64,000 nucleotides of DNA, taken from Grammothele lineata. Its lineage: Eukaryota; Basidiomycota; Agaricomycetes; Polyporales; Polyporaceae. The stretch spans positions 62,001-126,000 of the forward strand of contig NDFF03000089.1 in assembly GCA_002150815.3 (NCBI GenBank), in the 5' to 3' direction. The notes under the pieces were generated by a model that had not been told where the DNA came from, ran no database searches, and saw only the letters and a program-made list of their open reading frames with translations. Position numbers and translations under genes: made by a program. Positions 47,638-60,602 of the stretch are shown one piece after another; position 1 is the stretch's first letter; every line of letters starts with the position of its first letter.

Positions 47638-50168
47638 TCAGACCTTGTTCTCGAGCGACCGCTCCGACGTCGTCTCGTTCTTGTCGTGCTCCAGCGCTAC
47701 AACACACCTATCAGTACCCGCACACCACACACTCGTCCCCCAAGAGCAAGCGCAAACGCACCTCGTTCCTGCTTCGCGATGTCCGCCTGCCGCTTGTCCG
47801 CCTCCACCGCCCCAAAGATGATGTCCATCTCCTCGAGACTGCGTCCCTTGGTCTCGGGGATGAGCAGCGCGAAGGTGCCCATGCCCGCGATGTTGATAGT
47901 CGCGAACATGAGGAAGATCTTGTACCCGAGGTCGGTGACTAGCGTCGGGGTCACCTTCGAGAGCACAAAGTCTGCGGATGGGGCGTCAGAGGGGGAGGAG
48001 GATGAGGAGAGGGGGGAGGGAACGCACTGAAGAGCCATTGGGAGGCGCTGGCGGTCGCGAGACCGTAGTGCCGTGTGCGGGTCGGGAAGATGTCCGAGCA
48101 GTACACCCATCTGTTCGCCAAAGGTCAGACAACCACATCTCGACGGGCAACTGTCAAGACCACTCACGGAAGCGGTCCCCATCCCATACTATAGAAGCAC
48201 ACATAAATGTACAGCATCGCCGCCATAGCCTTGCTCGCCGGCGGCGGGTTATCGCCCGTTGACGGGGGCGGGTGCGTCTTGAGGAGCGCGCCGATGATGA
48301 AGAAGAGCGTGCCCATGCCGATCGCGGAGATGAAGAGCGACATCTTGCGCCCGAGCGTGTCGACGAGGAAGAAGACGAAGAGCGCGGTGGCGACGAGCTT
48401 CACGATACCGTAGATCCCGGACGCGAGGAGCGAGTTCGACGTGCCGTTGTACCCGATCTACAAAATACATCCATGAGCATGAGGACGCACACGAAGAAAG
48501 GAGAGACGGTGCGTACCGACTGGAATATCTGGGGCGCGTAGTAGTTGACCGAATTCTGGCCGGACCACTGCTGGAGGATGAAGATGACGACGGCGATGAC
48601 GAACCGGATGAAGTTGCCCTTCCCGAAGAACGCCTCGCGCAGACCGAGTCCCTGACGTGCAGCGCGCTCCTCCTCGATGGCAGCCTCGATCTCCGCCATC
48701 TCGTTCAGCACGCGCTCGTCGTCCTGGTTCAGCTTGCGCATGTAGGAAAGATTCTTGATGGCCTCCTCGATGCGGCCCTTTGACGCGAGCCAACGTGGGG
48801 ACTCCTTAACTGAGAGGAGACCGAACGCCATGATTCCGGCGGGGACGAGCTGGAATCCGAAGGGGATGCGCCATACGTTGGCGCCTGACGTGATGTGCAA
48901 GCTCACGCCCACTAAACGTTCACGTCAGTTAAAGGGAAATTTGCGGCGAAGTCGTATTGAATGCTCACAGTTAATGAAGTACGAAAGCATGACACCAGTA
49001 GCGACCATGATCTGGAACAGACCAGTGATACGACCACGAACTTCCTTCGGGGAGCATTCGGAGACATATGCGGGTGCGACCGCGGAGATCGCGCCAATTC
49101 CGATACCGGCGATGACCCGACCGGCGTAGATATAGCCAAGCCCTCTTGAGCCGCCCGCAACGGTTTGAAGGATCTGAAACGCATGGCATGAGGCTACGAT
49201 GTCACACCGAACCGGCAGAAGGGAAGCTTACAGCGCCAACAGCGAAGACGATGGTGAACGAAAACAGTGAGTACCTCCTGCCGATCCAAGCTGAAAAGGT
49301 GAGTGTTAGCTGGCGTTCATAACGAGAACCTGCACAAATGGAGATATGGGGAGAAGCGCGCTCCTTTGCCGAGTTGTAGAATGTGCTTTATCGCCGTAAA
49401 CAGTACAGCATATAACACCGCCACTCATGAAGCGAGTGAATGGAAAATACACGGAGGGAGTGGTTTCGTGTGTCGGTGAGATGTTGAAGGAAACGCGAAG
49501 AGGATATACTGGACGGCGAGAATGCGGAGCGAGACGCCTCGTACGCCACGGCCGGCATCCGCGGCAAGGTTTGCCCGCGCGCGGGCTTCACATGACCCCG
49601 GCGCAGACGTCTACCCGCCCGGATGCACTGAGGCGAAACGCACGGACCATCGCAGCGTTCCACGCCAAGCATCTCGTCTCGAGCGGCGAACAAAGATGGC
49701 GGACGCCAGCGTGCCGGCATCGTACGAAAGGGGGAGGGAAAAAGGGAAGGGGCGAGCGCGGAGGGGTGGGCGTAGACGCTCACCTGAGATGGGCGCACTC
49801 CCAAGCGCGCCGAAGAACGCTCCGGCCTGGAGGACTGAGACGACGTTGGAGGAGACCTCGTCCGACTTGGACTTGTTGGCTGAGCCGTCGGGGTTGACGA
49901 GGCCGAAGTGGGACTTGAAGTAGTCTTGGGATACGACACCTCCACCAATACCACTATCGAGGGCGGAGTTGGGCGCATACAGGGGGGCAGAAGAGCAAGC
50001 GAGACTCACGTATCGTAACCGAAGAGTACGATACCCCAGTAGACGATAAACGCGAGCCCTGCAAGTGAGAAAATATGTCAGCGGAAACATAACACCTGAG
50101 TGAAGCAAATGATTGGCGTATTACTCACAATAGACCCTAGCGTTCTGGAAAATGCTCTGCGTGTCCAT
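47638..50168 (-). CDS. MFS sugar transporter (519 aa)
   Basis: Major facilitator superfamily, sugar porter family: a 12-helix plasma membrane carrier for hexoses or similar polyols and acids. Ten exons keep frame: 50168..50129, 50058..50010, 49953..49784, 49290..49232, 49173..48969, 48911..48517, 48457..48168, 48110..48028, 47971..47762 and 47696..47638. Family signatures are in order: FGYDTGIGGGV in helix 1, YAGRVIAGIGIGAISA and SPKEVRGRITG, KESPRWLASKGR, QQWSGQNSVNYYAPQIF in helix 7, VDTLGRKMS, WVYCSDIFPTRTRHYGLA, and PETKGRSLEEMD. The length matches the family. The third intron (493 nt) is far longer than the others. Substrate cannot be told from sequence; quinate/hexose-type members are the closest by motif. 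Confidence 0.93.
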
Positions 50169-52534
50169 GCTGTAGCTCGAGCGCGAGCGGCGCGAGAGTA
50201 CGAAGAGGAGACGGCGGCAAGGAGGGGATGGAAGAAGGGCTCCCGGGGTGCGCCCGCAGACGGGCGCGGGGTTTTTATGGTTTGGTCCCTGCAGACGCCC
50301 CCAGCCTTCCCCGCAATCGCGATCTGCCTGGGGCCCACGGGGCCGCCACCAGCCGCTCCGTGCCTGGATGGCTACCGGCCCGGTGCCGGCCCGCTTCCGC
50401 TCCATTTAGCGTCCTGTTCACGGGAGACCCGCCCGGACGTGTGGGGTGGACATCTCACACCGCTGAGCTTGAGAATTGGAGCTAGTGGCAGGTGAGTTGA
50501 GCGAAGGGGTGCTTAGGGCCTCATAGGTGAAGCCTGAGGTCTGCAGTATCTATGAAGAGGCACTAGCGGGCGGTGATCGCCCTCTCAGAGCCTGGCTCAG
50601 CAGTCGAGGATCCATGAATTCTATTGACTTTTTGCCGCGCGCTGATTCCGACTTACGAACAGGTACCGAAGCCCGTATTATCCGACAGAATATGACATAA
50701 CCTACCAATCCATATAGAAGACAGAACTCGGTAAATCCGTGAGGAACGGATCCCGAGATCGCACGCCGGGACTTTTCCAGAAAGTCGGACTTTGACATGT
50801 CCACCGCAGCGCGAAGCCCGCAGAGGCGATGATATATCGACTCTTCAAGGGCTATGAAGCACGCGCGGTCTCGGAATGTCTGTTCAGAACGCGATCCGCA
50901 CGACGCCGCTCGCGCGGCCCGGCTGGAGCGCATGTAGTCCAGCGCTTGGACCGCCATTCTATCTCAGCATTGCATACGGGCGGGCGAGATTGCGCTAGTC
51001 TCCTGTAGATCACAAGGATCGGATGTCTTCCTGACATCGCGCATAACACCTAGCACACTTTGGGGACTATCTAGCTCGCCCCCAGGCGGTCGGCGTAGAC
51101 GACCAGTGCGCGCCTCTAGGCTCCAAATAAGCTTCCAGGATAGCAGGAAGTGGCAACCACATGACACCGCGGGAAGAGGCTACGTCCCGGAGAGTTGTCG
51201 GGAGCGATCGGGAACGGCTCGCGCTTTGCACAAACGGGCCGTACTTATTCAGCACCGTCTGGAAACATCCTCATTCACCCATGTACGTACGTACCGGGAA
51301 TCCTGAGAGAGAAGTCTTTCTCGCAATCTGCGTTCCGACAGCTTCCGTCTATCAGTACGCTAGATGTAAAGGAGTCTGGGAACGCGAAGGAGAGACAGAA
51401 GCAGAAAGTCGAGTAGACGACACTCCAGAAGAGTCAGTGGCATGCGACTAATGGAATAGGCGGTCCGGAAATCCGGATGGCGCTTCGCACCTCTAAACCC
51501 AGTCACACGCGCGACTGCACGTCAAGACGGGCCGTGCGCCCAATAACATGTCGACACACCACCACGTGGTCTACCCCCGACTGCAGAGAGTGCGCAGGGC
51601 GAAGCTAGCGACGGTGTCGGGAGGATGAGAAAGACGACTTGGATGGACGCTAGAAACAATGCGTCTCGAGAAGAATGCAAGTACTGCCGGCGCGCGCCGA
51701 TGGGGAATTCGACGCTATCAGCACTTCTCTCCAGAGACGGTCCGCACGGAGGAAGAGAACGCAAGGGGGCAGATCGTAGGACGAGGGCAAAAGACTCACG
51801 AATTGCGAGTCTCGGTCCGTCGAGCCGCGAGGCGTAACACGGCTGAGCACTCTGGTCTCGCGGCGAATGTGGGGACCATTCGCCGAGAGCAAAAGTAGTA
51901 CATTTTTTGCGTTTGGCCATTCTACGATAGCAGAAAGGGCCTACGTGCCGCCAAGCTATACCTCCAGAAATGTAATGGTACCGGGAAGGACGATCTACCT
52001 GTAAACTGGGATACATTATTTGAGCAGTGATGTCGACTCAGCGCGTAGAAAGACACACGAGCTGCATTAGGACGTACCTCTCAAGTAGTGCTACGTAAGA
52101 TCTTTCGCTTCCAACGCCTGTTAACACTCCTGTCTGTGAACATACTTGTAGACATGGGCTTTCAACCCGTTGCTCGCCTCGCTAACCTATCTTAGCACGA
52201 GCACCCAACGGTGACTCAACATGAACGTTCGATCAACGGTTTCGCATTCTTCAAGGCGTACCCAAAAGTCTGCAGAGTCATTCGATAACAACAGTGAAGG
52301 TGAACGTGGAAAGGAACATGAGGGACTCCCTCTGATGTGGCGGGAGAACAAGCGCTCATATTTGGGCCCGTCGGACTCGCTAAGCGCTGAATGATGTAAT
52401 GTTATCAACGCCACGTGGCCGTCGTAGCTCACACTATCGGCTTAAGCGTGCGTCAGCGTCTTTGGTTGGCAACCACGACGCGGCCACGAACGACGCAGCA
52501 CGCAAGTGCGGCGGGTGGAGTTTCGTTCGGTACT
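50169..52534. other. 2.4 kb upstream of the transporter, no supported gene
   Basis: The left end is the transporter promoter (an A/T-rich CATAAAAACC-type stretch near 50270, minus strand). A 135-codon minus-strand frame at 50550-50957 has no recognisable motif and I do not call it. Confidence 0.4.
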
Positions 52535-53836
52535 ATGGACGGGGAGGCTATGCCCATTCCTCACGACGTCAACTATCCAGTGCGCATTCCGAAGGTCCAT
52601 CTCCCGGACAAGTCGGACGATGTCGTAGATATTGTCGGCCACTGCAAATGTTGTAAGTTGCAGTGCATTGCTCATACGTCTTCGCCCGGCATTTTCACTT
52701 GTGGATCTTACGCATACTTCAGTTGCAGATCTGGAGACAGACACTAGAGAAATCTCTCTCCCTGCAGTGTTCTCGAAGATCAAGCCGCAGCTCCGTACGG
52801 CCGTCGAAGCCCTCAACCTGATAATCGACCTTGTCCTCCAATCCTCCGAGGACTTGGGTCAGAGTTCCCAGGCGTTTTCCAGTGAACAACTAGAAGAGAT
52901 ACTTCATCGCTCAAAAGACGTTCTTAAGGTATGAGTACCGGCGACGTATAGCTTCCACGTTTGAGCCCTTACCCACTCATTCCAGGCTCTGGACTCCTCT
53001 GCGATCCAAATCTACCTCGCCCCTGGTTTCGTCTGTCATAAGGGCCGCAAAGAGCACCTGGAACAATTCACGCAACGGGAGAACATGCTCCTCGACATCG
53101 CCTCGAACATCCGCCAAGGTGTCCAGGAAGCCGAGCCCCTGTTCACCAACCATGATAGCCTGCGCAACGCCGAGCGCCGGATGCGTCGGCGCGAGCTGCT
53201 CCAGACCGCCGTTCGCACCGCTGTGAGTGAGGCACATATCCCTGCGCTTCCTACCCTCGATCCTACCTCCCAGACGCTGACCAACGCCTGCCTCAGTCCC
53301 TCGTCACGCTTCCCTTCTCACCCTTCGTCTCCTCTGCGCTCACCGCGGTCGACATCTTCTGTATCTCGTCGATCAACGCGTTCGAAGAGTTCGTCATGCC
53401 CGGCGTCGCGCAAGAAGTCCGCGACACCCTCCGCCGCGTGGAGAAGCTCGAGCGCGAGATCTCTCTCAAGCTCGCGGAGGTCCGCGAGCTCCAGGACGAG
53501 CTCCAGGCGATCAAACGCCGCGTCGACGCCGAGCAGGAGAGCCCCATCGCTGGCCGCCTCTTCGATTTTCTCGAGTGCGTTCGGCGCGCCATGTTTGCTG
53601 CGCGTGCATGCCTCCCTAGGGCTGCCGGTGCGACGAAGCCGGGCCCTAGCGCAAAGGATTTCAAGGAGCTCGTCGAAGCGATGCGCGCGATCGGTACCTT
53701 CATGGAGGACTCGGAATTGGTCGATGGCTCGTTGGTGTCCGTTGGGGACGAGCAATGTCTTACTGTTGACAGGGCTCTCGCCGAAATCAGGGTGGCTAAG
53801 CATAATCACCCTCCGTCTGGTTCTGCCGCCGCCTGA
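52535..53836 (+). CDS. Helical protein with hydrophobic hairpin and coiled coil, tandem paralog 1 (364 aa)
   Basis: Unknown function. Exons are 52535..52652, 52729..52928, 52986..53222 and 53297..53836, with phases 1, 0, 0. After a short polar N-terminus come two amphipathic helical regions (PAVFSKIKPQLRTAVEALNL; DIASNIRQGVQEAEPLF). A hydrophobic stretch follows (SLVTLPFSPFVSSALTAVDI), then a long coiled coil (VRDTLRRVEKLEREISLKLA; VRELQDELQAIKRRVDAEQE) and a helical tail. No signal peptide is present. The next gene is a paralog with the same intron phases and an identical second-exon length (200 nt). The order helices - hydrophobic hairpin - long helix recalls alpha-helical membrane-inserting proteins of the ClyA/HBL type; this is shape only and tentative. 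Confidence 0.78.
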
Positions 53837-54152
53837 TACACATGCGGCCCCTGACATTCTTCCCTCATCCCTTACGTTTACACGGCCCTTTTAACTTTCT
53901 CCTTTATAGCGTATCCGGACAACCCAGTGGCAGCACATAGGGGCCGCTCCGGCTTATGTGGTTTGATTCAGTGCATACTCTGTTTTATAGAAGCGTAGTA
54001 AGGGACTGTGGGAAGTTGGAATACCAGGCGTCTTCTATCGGCACGTGTTGCGCGGATGGTCCCGGCGGCCGATAGCTTGCGCGGCGACGGCACAGAGTGT
54101 CTCGTAGTTGAGTGAGTGCCTCTATCTCACCCTCAGACTCTCTCTTCAAAGC
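53837..54152. other. Short spacer between the tandem paralogs
   Basis: The spacer holds the 3' end of the first and the promoter of the second paralog. No other feature is seen. Confidence 0.5.
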
Positions 54153-55488
54153 ATGGACGAAGACGTACCGCCAGGCTCCACCAGTGTTGTTCAACGACAG
54201 AGTGAACAAACTGGGGCGGCGGAACCACCAGCGGTGCCAGTCGAGTCGTCACCGACTTGCTATTGTTGTGAGTGCGCCCCTTCCTGATTTTCACTTGAAC
54301 CGGGAGTAGATGATCATGATACGCATAGGGAGCAACCTTGCGGACGAGACTCTGCGGTTTGGATGTCTCCTTCCCGAGCTCAAGGATCCCGTGCTGGCAA
54401 ACGTGGCAGGGATCAACGCTTTTCTTGACTTTCTCCTCAAACACACCGAACTCGACAACCCCTCCAGTCCTCGTCCTGACACTTCCCTAACGATAGAGCT
54501 CATCACTTGCGCGCAAAAAGCGTACTTGGTGCGTGCACCTCCATATGGGATTTTGACCATTGCATATACTTACCTCGTTATCTCGCGCTACTTGCACGAT
54601 ACGAACAGACCTGCGCGGATGTAATTGCCGAGGCTGTGGCCAAGTTTGCTATCGTCGTCTACCCCGTGTGCCTTTCCGACAGCACCTGTAGCACTTCCCA
54701 CAGTGAACGCTACGCTGAGCTCGAAGATCAGTGCCGCTTGCTCGAGAGAGAGGCCGAGATCTCCATCACAAGCACCTCTGCTACACTTGCCAGGATATCG
54801 CCCATACTCGCGGCGCATCGCGCTCGGGTCCGCTGGCAGATCGCGCTGCGGGTTCTCGTACGTTCTCGCTCGGAGCGCCGCGCTCATGCGCTGAGTCATT
54901 TTGCGTGTATAGGGGATTGCGTTCACCCCGTTCCTCCCGACCCTCGCTGCTATCACCACCGCATGCGAAGTCATCGGCGTCGTGCTCCCGGCTCAAATTG
55001 AGTACATCATCACGGACAACGACCCAGAGGAGCTAGCGCAGATGGCAACAAGCTTCGAAGAGAGCCACGCCAAAGCGTCTCGCTCGTTCGCGCGTGCGCG
55101 CACGTTGCTCGCCCAGCTCGCGGTACGCCGCGCTGCTATTGAGCGCGCTCAGGCCGAGGTCGACTCGGGACTATCCATAGGCAGACAACCCCTCCGCGAG
55201 ATCTTCACGCTCACGACGAAGGTGTTGCTTATCTTCAGTGCTGTTGTCAATGAATCCACCGCTTCTTTGAAGGGATCTCGGGTCGTTACCCAAGAGCCTG
55301 ACAGAAATGACGAGCAGGAGGCGGAGGCGAACCAAACACCAGTGCGCGACATCGTGCGTGCGATACAAGACTTAGCGGGGATTATGAGTGGCGTGGTGGA
55401 GGTCTTCGTTGGGACTATCGCGACTCTGGACGAAGGGCGTTGCGATGTCCTTGACAGACGTCTGGCGCGCTTCAGAGGCTACACCTGA
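54153..55488 (+). CDS. Helical protein with hydrophobic hairpin, tandem paralog 2 (379 aa)
   Basis: Unknown function. Exons are 54153..54267, 54329..54528, 54609..54857 and 54913..55488; intron phases and exon 2 length equal those of paralog 1. The first acceptor was chosen as CGCATAG because it alone keeps the paralogous frame. An acidic, Pro/Ser-rich N-terminus is followed by helices (LLPELKDPVLANVAGINAFL), a Cys-containing helix pair, and a hydrophobic hairpin (FTPFLPTLAAITTACEVIGV, then VLP). A long helix (SRSFARARTLLAQLAVRRAA) and a last helix near DIVRAIQDLAGIMSGVVEV complete it. It is strongly diverged from paralog 1 in sequence but alike in architecture, so shape rather than residues seems to be kept. 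Confidence 0.75.
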
Positions 55489-56669
55489 GGTCAGTCACCG
55501 TTTGAACAGTGGGAAACAGGATGTAGAGACGATGTAATTGTTGTGTATTCAGATCATGCATTATTTCGTTCCTGTCTTGGATCCATGTTAGTACACAAAC
55601 CTGTTGTCGCGTCTCCTTCGTTAGTCATTTCTCTCAGGTACCGCCTGAAGTAAGAATCGTAATAAAGATCACATATCCTACTCTCACTCGGTTGTGAGCA
55701 CGTCCTCTTCGATAAGTTGGAAATCTCGTCATGCTGGATAAGGTGCGTTTCATCGCGCACACAGGGAAAAGGGAATGTACCGTCGAGAATCCAATAAGTG
55801 CACTGCAGACCCAGTGCGACGCCAGCCCCAACGCACACCGCTGCAACGCACATGCAAGCAAACGAACTCACCTTGTCGTAGTCCTTCTTTCCACTCGAGC
55901 TCGTTCAAAGCGGTGTATGATACGGGTAATGATAGTACTTCAAGTTATCACGTTGAAGGACTTTGAAGGCGGTGGGAGATAGAAAGCAAAGCTTGTCCGT
56001 CGTCTAGCCACAATTTCGTTCTCGTGTGGAATGATACCATAAGATTAAGGAGGACCGAGGTCGAGAGTTCGGTGGAATTTACAGTAGAGCTCTGAGCAAA
56101 AAGTAGTATTACGATTCCACTTGGGCATCGGTACACTTTACAGGGTGGAACCGACCCGTCGTTCCACGCACGGTTTCACCCGATTATCTAATCTCAGAGA
56201 TCCCCACTTAGTCCGAGCTCGGGCGCCATCGTAGCGTCCCCGTGTTCCACTGCTGTTATTTACAATTGCTCATCGTCATGATTCATGAATAGCAGGATTC
56301 TCCAGATAAAGTGCGAGGACATGAGAGCGAGACTGAAGAGAGACGTCTTCCAAGCAAGTACTAGACCCGTCTCAGAAGAGGCATGGACGAAGAGTGCCTC
56401 TCGGCCCACAGTACCACTCCAAAGACCTTTCGGATTATATTGGATTGGTCCCGTCCCAAGTGGAATCGTGTCCAGCGCACGGTGTGTCGCGGCATCTCTG
56501 CAAGTGGCAAGATGCAGAAGAGGCCGCGCAACGCAGAAGCCCATTACATAATCCGCTGCGGATGATTCCGGCCTCGCGAGTCGCGTCGCGCGCCCCTTTC
56601 TTCTACGATCCACCCTCCTCTCACTCTCAATTTCATCTCTCTCACAAGTCTGTTATCAGTACTCCATAA
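55489..56669. other. Intergenic, no supported gene
   Basis: A minus-strand frame at 55554-55871 begins with a membrane-like stretch but starts at GTG inside a splice-donor-like sequence. I do not call it. Confidence 0.4.
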
Positions 56670-57656
56670 ATGGCGTATTGTGAACGCTGCGACCGCTGGT
56701 TCGCAAACGACCGCGCGCTCTGGCAGCATGAAGATCACTCGAGCAAGCATCACCGCTGCAATGCCTGCAACAAAGACTTCCTTACCGACCAAGCCCTCGT
56801 TCAACATTACGTTCAGAGCCCTGCTCATCACTATTGCCAAAGCTGTGGTAACCACTTCAGCACCTTCAACGAACTCCACAAGCACTACGACGACGCCCAT
56901 TGGTGGTGCCGCGACTGCAATCAGGTATGTCCGTCGTCCCTCTTCGCGTCGTCCCTCTTCGCGTTCTTATCTCGCCCTTATTTCTTCAATGAACGCTGAT
57001 CTTTTTGTGCATCTCCCTCCTTCTAGCTCTTTAAGAACGAGTTCGGACGGCACGAGCACGATCGACAGCGGCACGCCGACAGATACTGCGTGCCTTGCAA
57101 GCGCCTCTTCCAAAACGCCAACAACCTTCGCGCGCACCAGCAATCCTCGACCCACCAGCAGCGCACCGTCCACTGCCCTTTCAGTGGCTGCGGACGCAGT
57201 TTCATCTCCCGCTCCGCACTCATCATTCACCTCGAGTCCGGAACGTGCGCTTCCGGCCTGACGCGCGCCGCGATCAACGACCTCGTCCGGTCCATCGACC
57301 GCAACGGGATCCTCACCGACCCCTCGCGCCTCCTCACCGGCCCGACCTCGTCTACCCCGCAAGTCACCGACATGTGGGCGACAGAGCGCGCCTGGAACGG
57401 GCGCGCGTACGAATGCTACCTCTGTGGCCGCGGGTTCCGCGCGCTCGTCGACCTGAACAAGCATCTCCGCAGCCCCGCACATGCCGACAAGGTCTACCGC
57501 TGCCCGACGGAATGGGGAGGCTGTAAGAAGGAGTTCACGACGCTGAGCGCGTTCGTGCAGCATATGGAGAGCGCGCAGTGCAACGTGTACCGGTTCAAGG
57601 CACGCATGGACCGCGCGATCGACGCTATCGGGTCTGGGAATCGTATCGCGCTGTGA
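56670..57656 (+). CDS. C2H2 zinc-finger protein (294 aa)
   Basis: Exons are 56670..56924 and 57027..57656, phase 0, ending in TGA. Zinc-finger units begin at residue 4: CERC...H, CNAC...H, CQSC...H, CRDC...H with the intron inside the fourth, CVPCKRLF...H, CPFSGC...H, then after a linker CYLCGRGF...H and CPTEWGGCKKEF...H. Spacing between the second Cys and the first His is about 12, and His pairs are 3-5 apart, as in C2H2 fingers. The linker holds an unrelated region (AAINDLVRSIDRNGIL). It is probably a nuclear nucleic-acid binding protein; many basidiomycete paralogs of this multi-finger type are known and uncharacterised. Confidence 0.87.
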
Positions 57657-58569
57657 GGGGTCAATATATGCGCTTGAGAACGCTCCAGGTGAGCCATTGA
57701 ACTCGGATACGGGCAATCTTCGTCCTGAATTGTCATCGTGTGCGCGGGCTCGCCGTCAGATTCTGCCTCGTGAACAACTCGTGAATACGACGACGACCAT
57801 TCTTCGAAGCTACAAGATACCCCTCTCTCTCCGCCAATGTCCCGCCTTCAGAACCCTGTCCAGTCTGCCAGGCTCTGTTTATCGGCTCCCCGCGTTCAAT
57901 AACTCAAGCTCGTGTCGTTCCCCGTGTAATGTGTAGACGCCGATCACCTCGAAATCAATGTACTATAACTCTGATGAATGCGTAAGGCTTTTGTAATGTT
58001 TTTAATGTCTTATCGTGTCTTTGCGTGCCTGCCTCCAGATAACGATCGGTAATGCGTTTCGCACCAGAAATTAATCCCCAGGCCGGGCGCCGCATTTTCT
58101 CCCCCACGAAGCCCGCGGTCGTAGATTGTGGGCGGATATACAGGCTACACGAGCAGATGAATCATAGAGTTAGCACGAGCGATGTGGCTGCAGTCGGCTC
58201 TCCTTCGCGTGCCCGCAAATCTGGTGACGTGACAACGCGTGTCGTCACGTGTGACCGCACGCGTCATCTCCGCTGTTTTGCATGCGCACTCCGCTGACCA
58301 GTCCCTCAGCAGGTAAGTTTCTCGTTTATGACACTGCGCATTATCCTGATACAAACCCCAGGTCTCGTCCCTCTCAATATGTTTTCGCATTGCGTACTAC
58401 TTTCAGAAAGCGCGCACGTTTAGAGTCCTTCCTGTCGGGCACAGAGCTCTTCGACGTCCTCCGTTCAGCCCAACTTAACGACTGGGCACCACGTCTGCGT
58501 TAGAATTCCTGATATCTTAGGCTTACACTCTCTGTAAAACAGGTCCATCCACCATTGACCCCCTGTCGC
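57657..58569. other. Intergenic between convergent genes
   Basis: About 0.9 kb, AT-richer around 57960-58020, with the 3' ends of the zinc-finger and F-box-like genes. No gene is seen. Confidence 0.45.
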
Positions 58570-60602
58570 TCACGTGAATAAGTCATCCATGTCCGTCGGT
58601 TCCTCCAACGGCGCGGCTCTAGGAACCTCACGCCATTCCATCCCCTCCGCACGCAACACCGCCTCGCCCTCCTCGACGCTAATCGGCTCGTGTCCGCGCC
58701 AGAAGCGCGGCGCGCACCCGTGTGCGTACACCGCAAGCAAGCGGACGGTCGCAACGCAGAAGAAGAGTGCGCCCGCGACGTCCCCATGTGCAAGCCCATC
58801 AAGTACGCGTTTCTGGGAGGCCGTTGGGGTAACGTGTGCTGGCTCGACGCCCGTGAGCGGTCGGTCGGGCGTCTCGATGCGGAGGACGAGGTGTGTGAGC
58901 GAGGGGAGGTTTCTCCTGATCACTGATCCGAGGTTATGCTAGTGAACGACGTCAGCTACGGCGCATCTAGGGAACGAGAGGAGTGTCCGGGGACGAGCAC
59001 GTACCAAGAGAACATTAAAGTCCGCAGCTGTTCCAAGAGCGAGTGTAGAGACATCGAGCGCGAAGTGTGTGATAGCGTTTCGCACGAGAGGCTCCCAAGG
59101 GTCTAGTGTTTCCAGCAAGACGTCATACACCGCGTACGTCTCGCGCTGGGGCTCGTCTGAAGGAAGGCCGTATCCGAAATGCAGAAGCAGCCGCGAGGGC
59201 CACGTGGCGCTCACAATTTCTCCGATATAGACCCTGAGGTATTCGTATGGTTCCACATTATCCCAGTTAAGGTCGAGTCGCCGAACGGGACACCTCGCGC
59301 CCAAAGCGTATACCGCGCTGACGTCGCCAGCGAGCGACTCCAGCGCAGACCACGTCTGGGGCGCCTCGTCTTGGTTCGTGAGCGCAAGCTCGTCCGGCCT
59401 CAATCTTCCTATGAGATCCCGTATGTCGAGCGGCGTCAAGTTGGGAAACGCGGAATGGATTTCCCTCAGGTTGATCTCATTGACCGTCCGAAGCGCAAGT
59501 GAGTGGATGTCGGGGAAAACCAGGGCGTGTTCGCGGAAGCGTAGACTGATTCTTGACATGTCTACCGCGGAGACGGCGACAGTGGCGAGCGTCGGATGGT
59601 AGTGCAGAACATCGAGGACGTATGGAAAAGGATGAAAAGTCTCGCAGTCAGGGTAAGGCACCTCGCGCTCCGGCCCGTATACCGGCATCCAGAAGTCTAC
59701 AGACAGCTCCCTCAGCGGCGCGCGCACGCTTGATACGAGTCCCGCCGACTCTTCCCCAAAGGAAGAGATAGAGAGACGCCGGAGAGTGCTGTGCGAGGCT
59801 AGAGCGGAGCACAAAGGAGCGCTGAGTGCGAGAAGGCTTTCGCAGTAATCGATCGTGAGATCTTCCAAAGATTGCGCCTTGGAGATGATGCAAGCCAGCG
59901 ACCCGGCGACCTCCCGCGCTGCGAGACGCCATACGGGCTCGCCGGGTGTGCCGGAGCCTTGAGAGTCCTCGTCGTCGGAGCTGAACAGGTGTTCATGAGG
60001 GAGCGGGACCTGAATGTGCAGCTGGCGGAGATAGAGGGCCCGGCGCGCAAGGTCGTGCGCCATGAAGGCGCAGAACGAGAGGAGATGGCGTAGAGTACGG
60101 ATCGTGATAGGGAACTGAAACAACCATCTTGAGCCGGATATCCTGAGGGTTTTGCATGTGGAAATCATGGAAAGTACGTCCTTTCTGGAATCTAGTAGAT
60201 CGAGTACCATGAATAACACGTCAAAAGATACTCGAGGACGTGTCGAGTCGTCTGTGATTAGACTCTCCCTGTGGTGTGAAGTCAAGTATCTATAGGCGTC
60301 AAAGTGTGCCGGACTTACATCTCCATAAATGGGGTTGTACGCAGGGTAACGGCCTGACGGCAATTGAACACAACGGCAATTGAGCGTATTTATCAGCTAA
60401 CCTGCGCAGCTGCTCGGTCAGATGTAGATCCGATACAGCGAGATAAATGCCGCCAGACCGTCGAGGGAGATCGCGGCGCGTTATGTCGTACACTTGAGCT
60501 GCTCCTGCAGAGTGGAAATGAAGAATGAGCGACAGACGACAAGCAGTTTCCCCCAAGGATGATATACTCACGAGTCTCAGGCGTCAAACCTAGACGGTGC
60601 AT
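58570..60602 (-). CDS. F-box-like protein (about 610 aa)
   Basis: Minus-strand exons are 60602..60572, 60504..60319, 60251..59005 and 58938..58570, phases 1, 1, 0. An F-box-like segment follows the third exon start: RPRVSFDVLFMVLDLLDSRK, DVLSMISTCKTL, then WLFQFPITI. After it comes a long region of Leu-rich, beta-alpha-like repeats (LRQLHIQVPLP, LEDLTIDYCESLLAL, LRRLSISSFG, PLRELSVDF) as in the many F-box proteins of Agaricomycetes. Such proteins usually recruit substrates to SCF ubiquitin ligases. The N-terminal two exons (MHRLGLTPETR and the next 61 codons) are the least certain: no ATG exists in the main frame before the F-box, and these exons give a consistent splice. Confidence 0.68.

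Noticed and set aside
50550..50957. 135-codon minus-strand frame upstream of the sugar transporter
   Set aside because: No motif or splice structure; it lies in a gene-free region with several overlapping frames.
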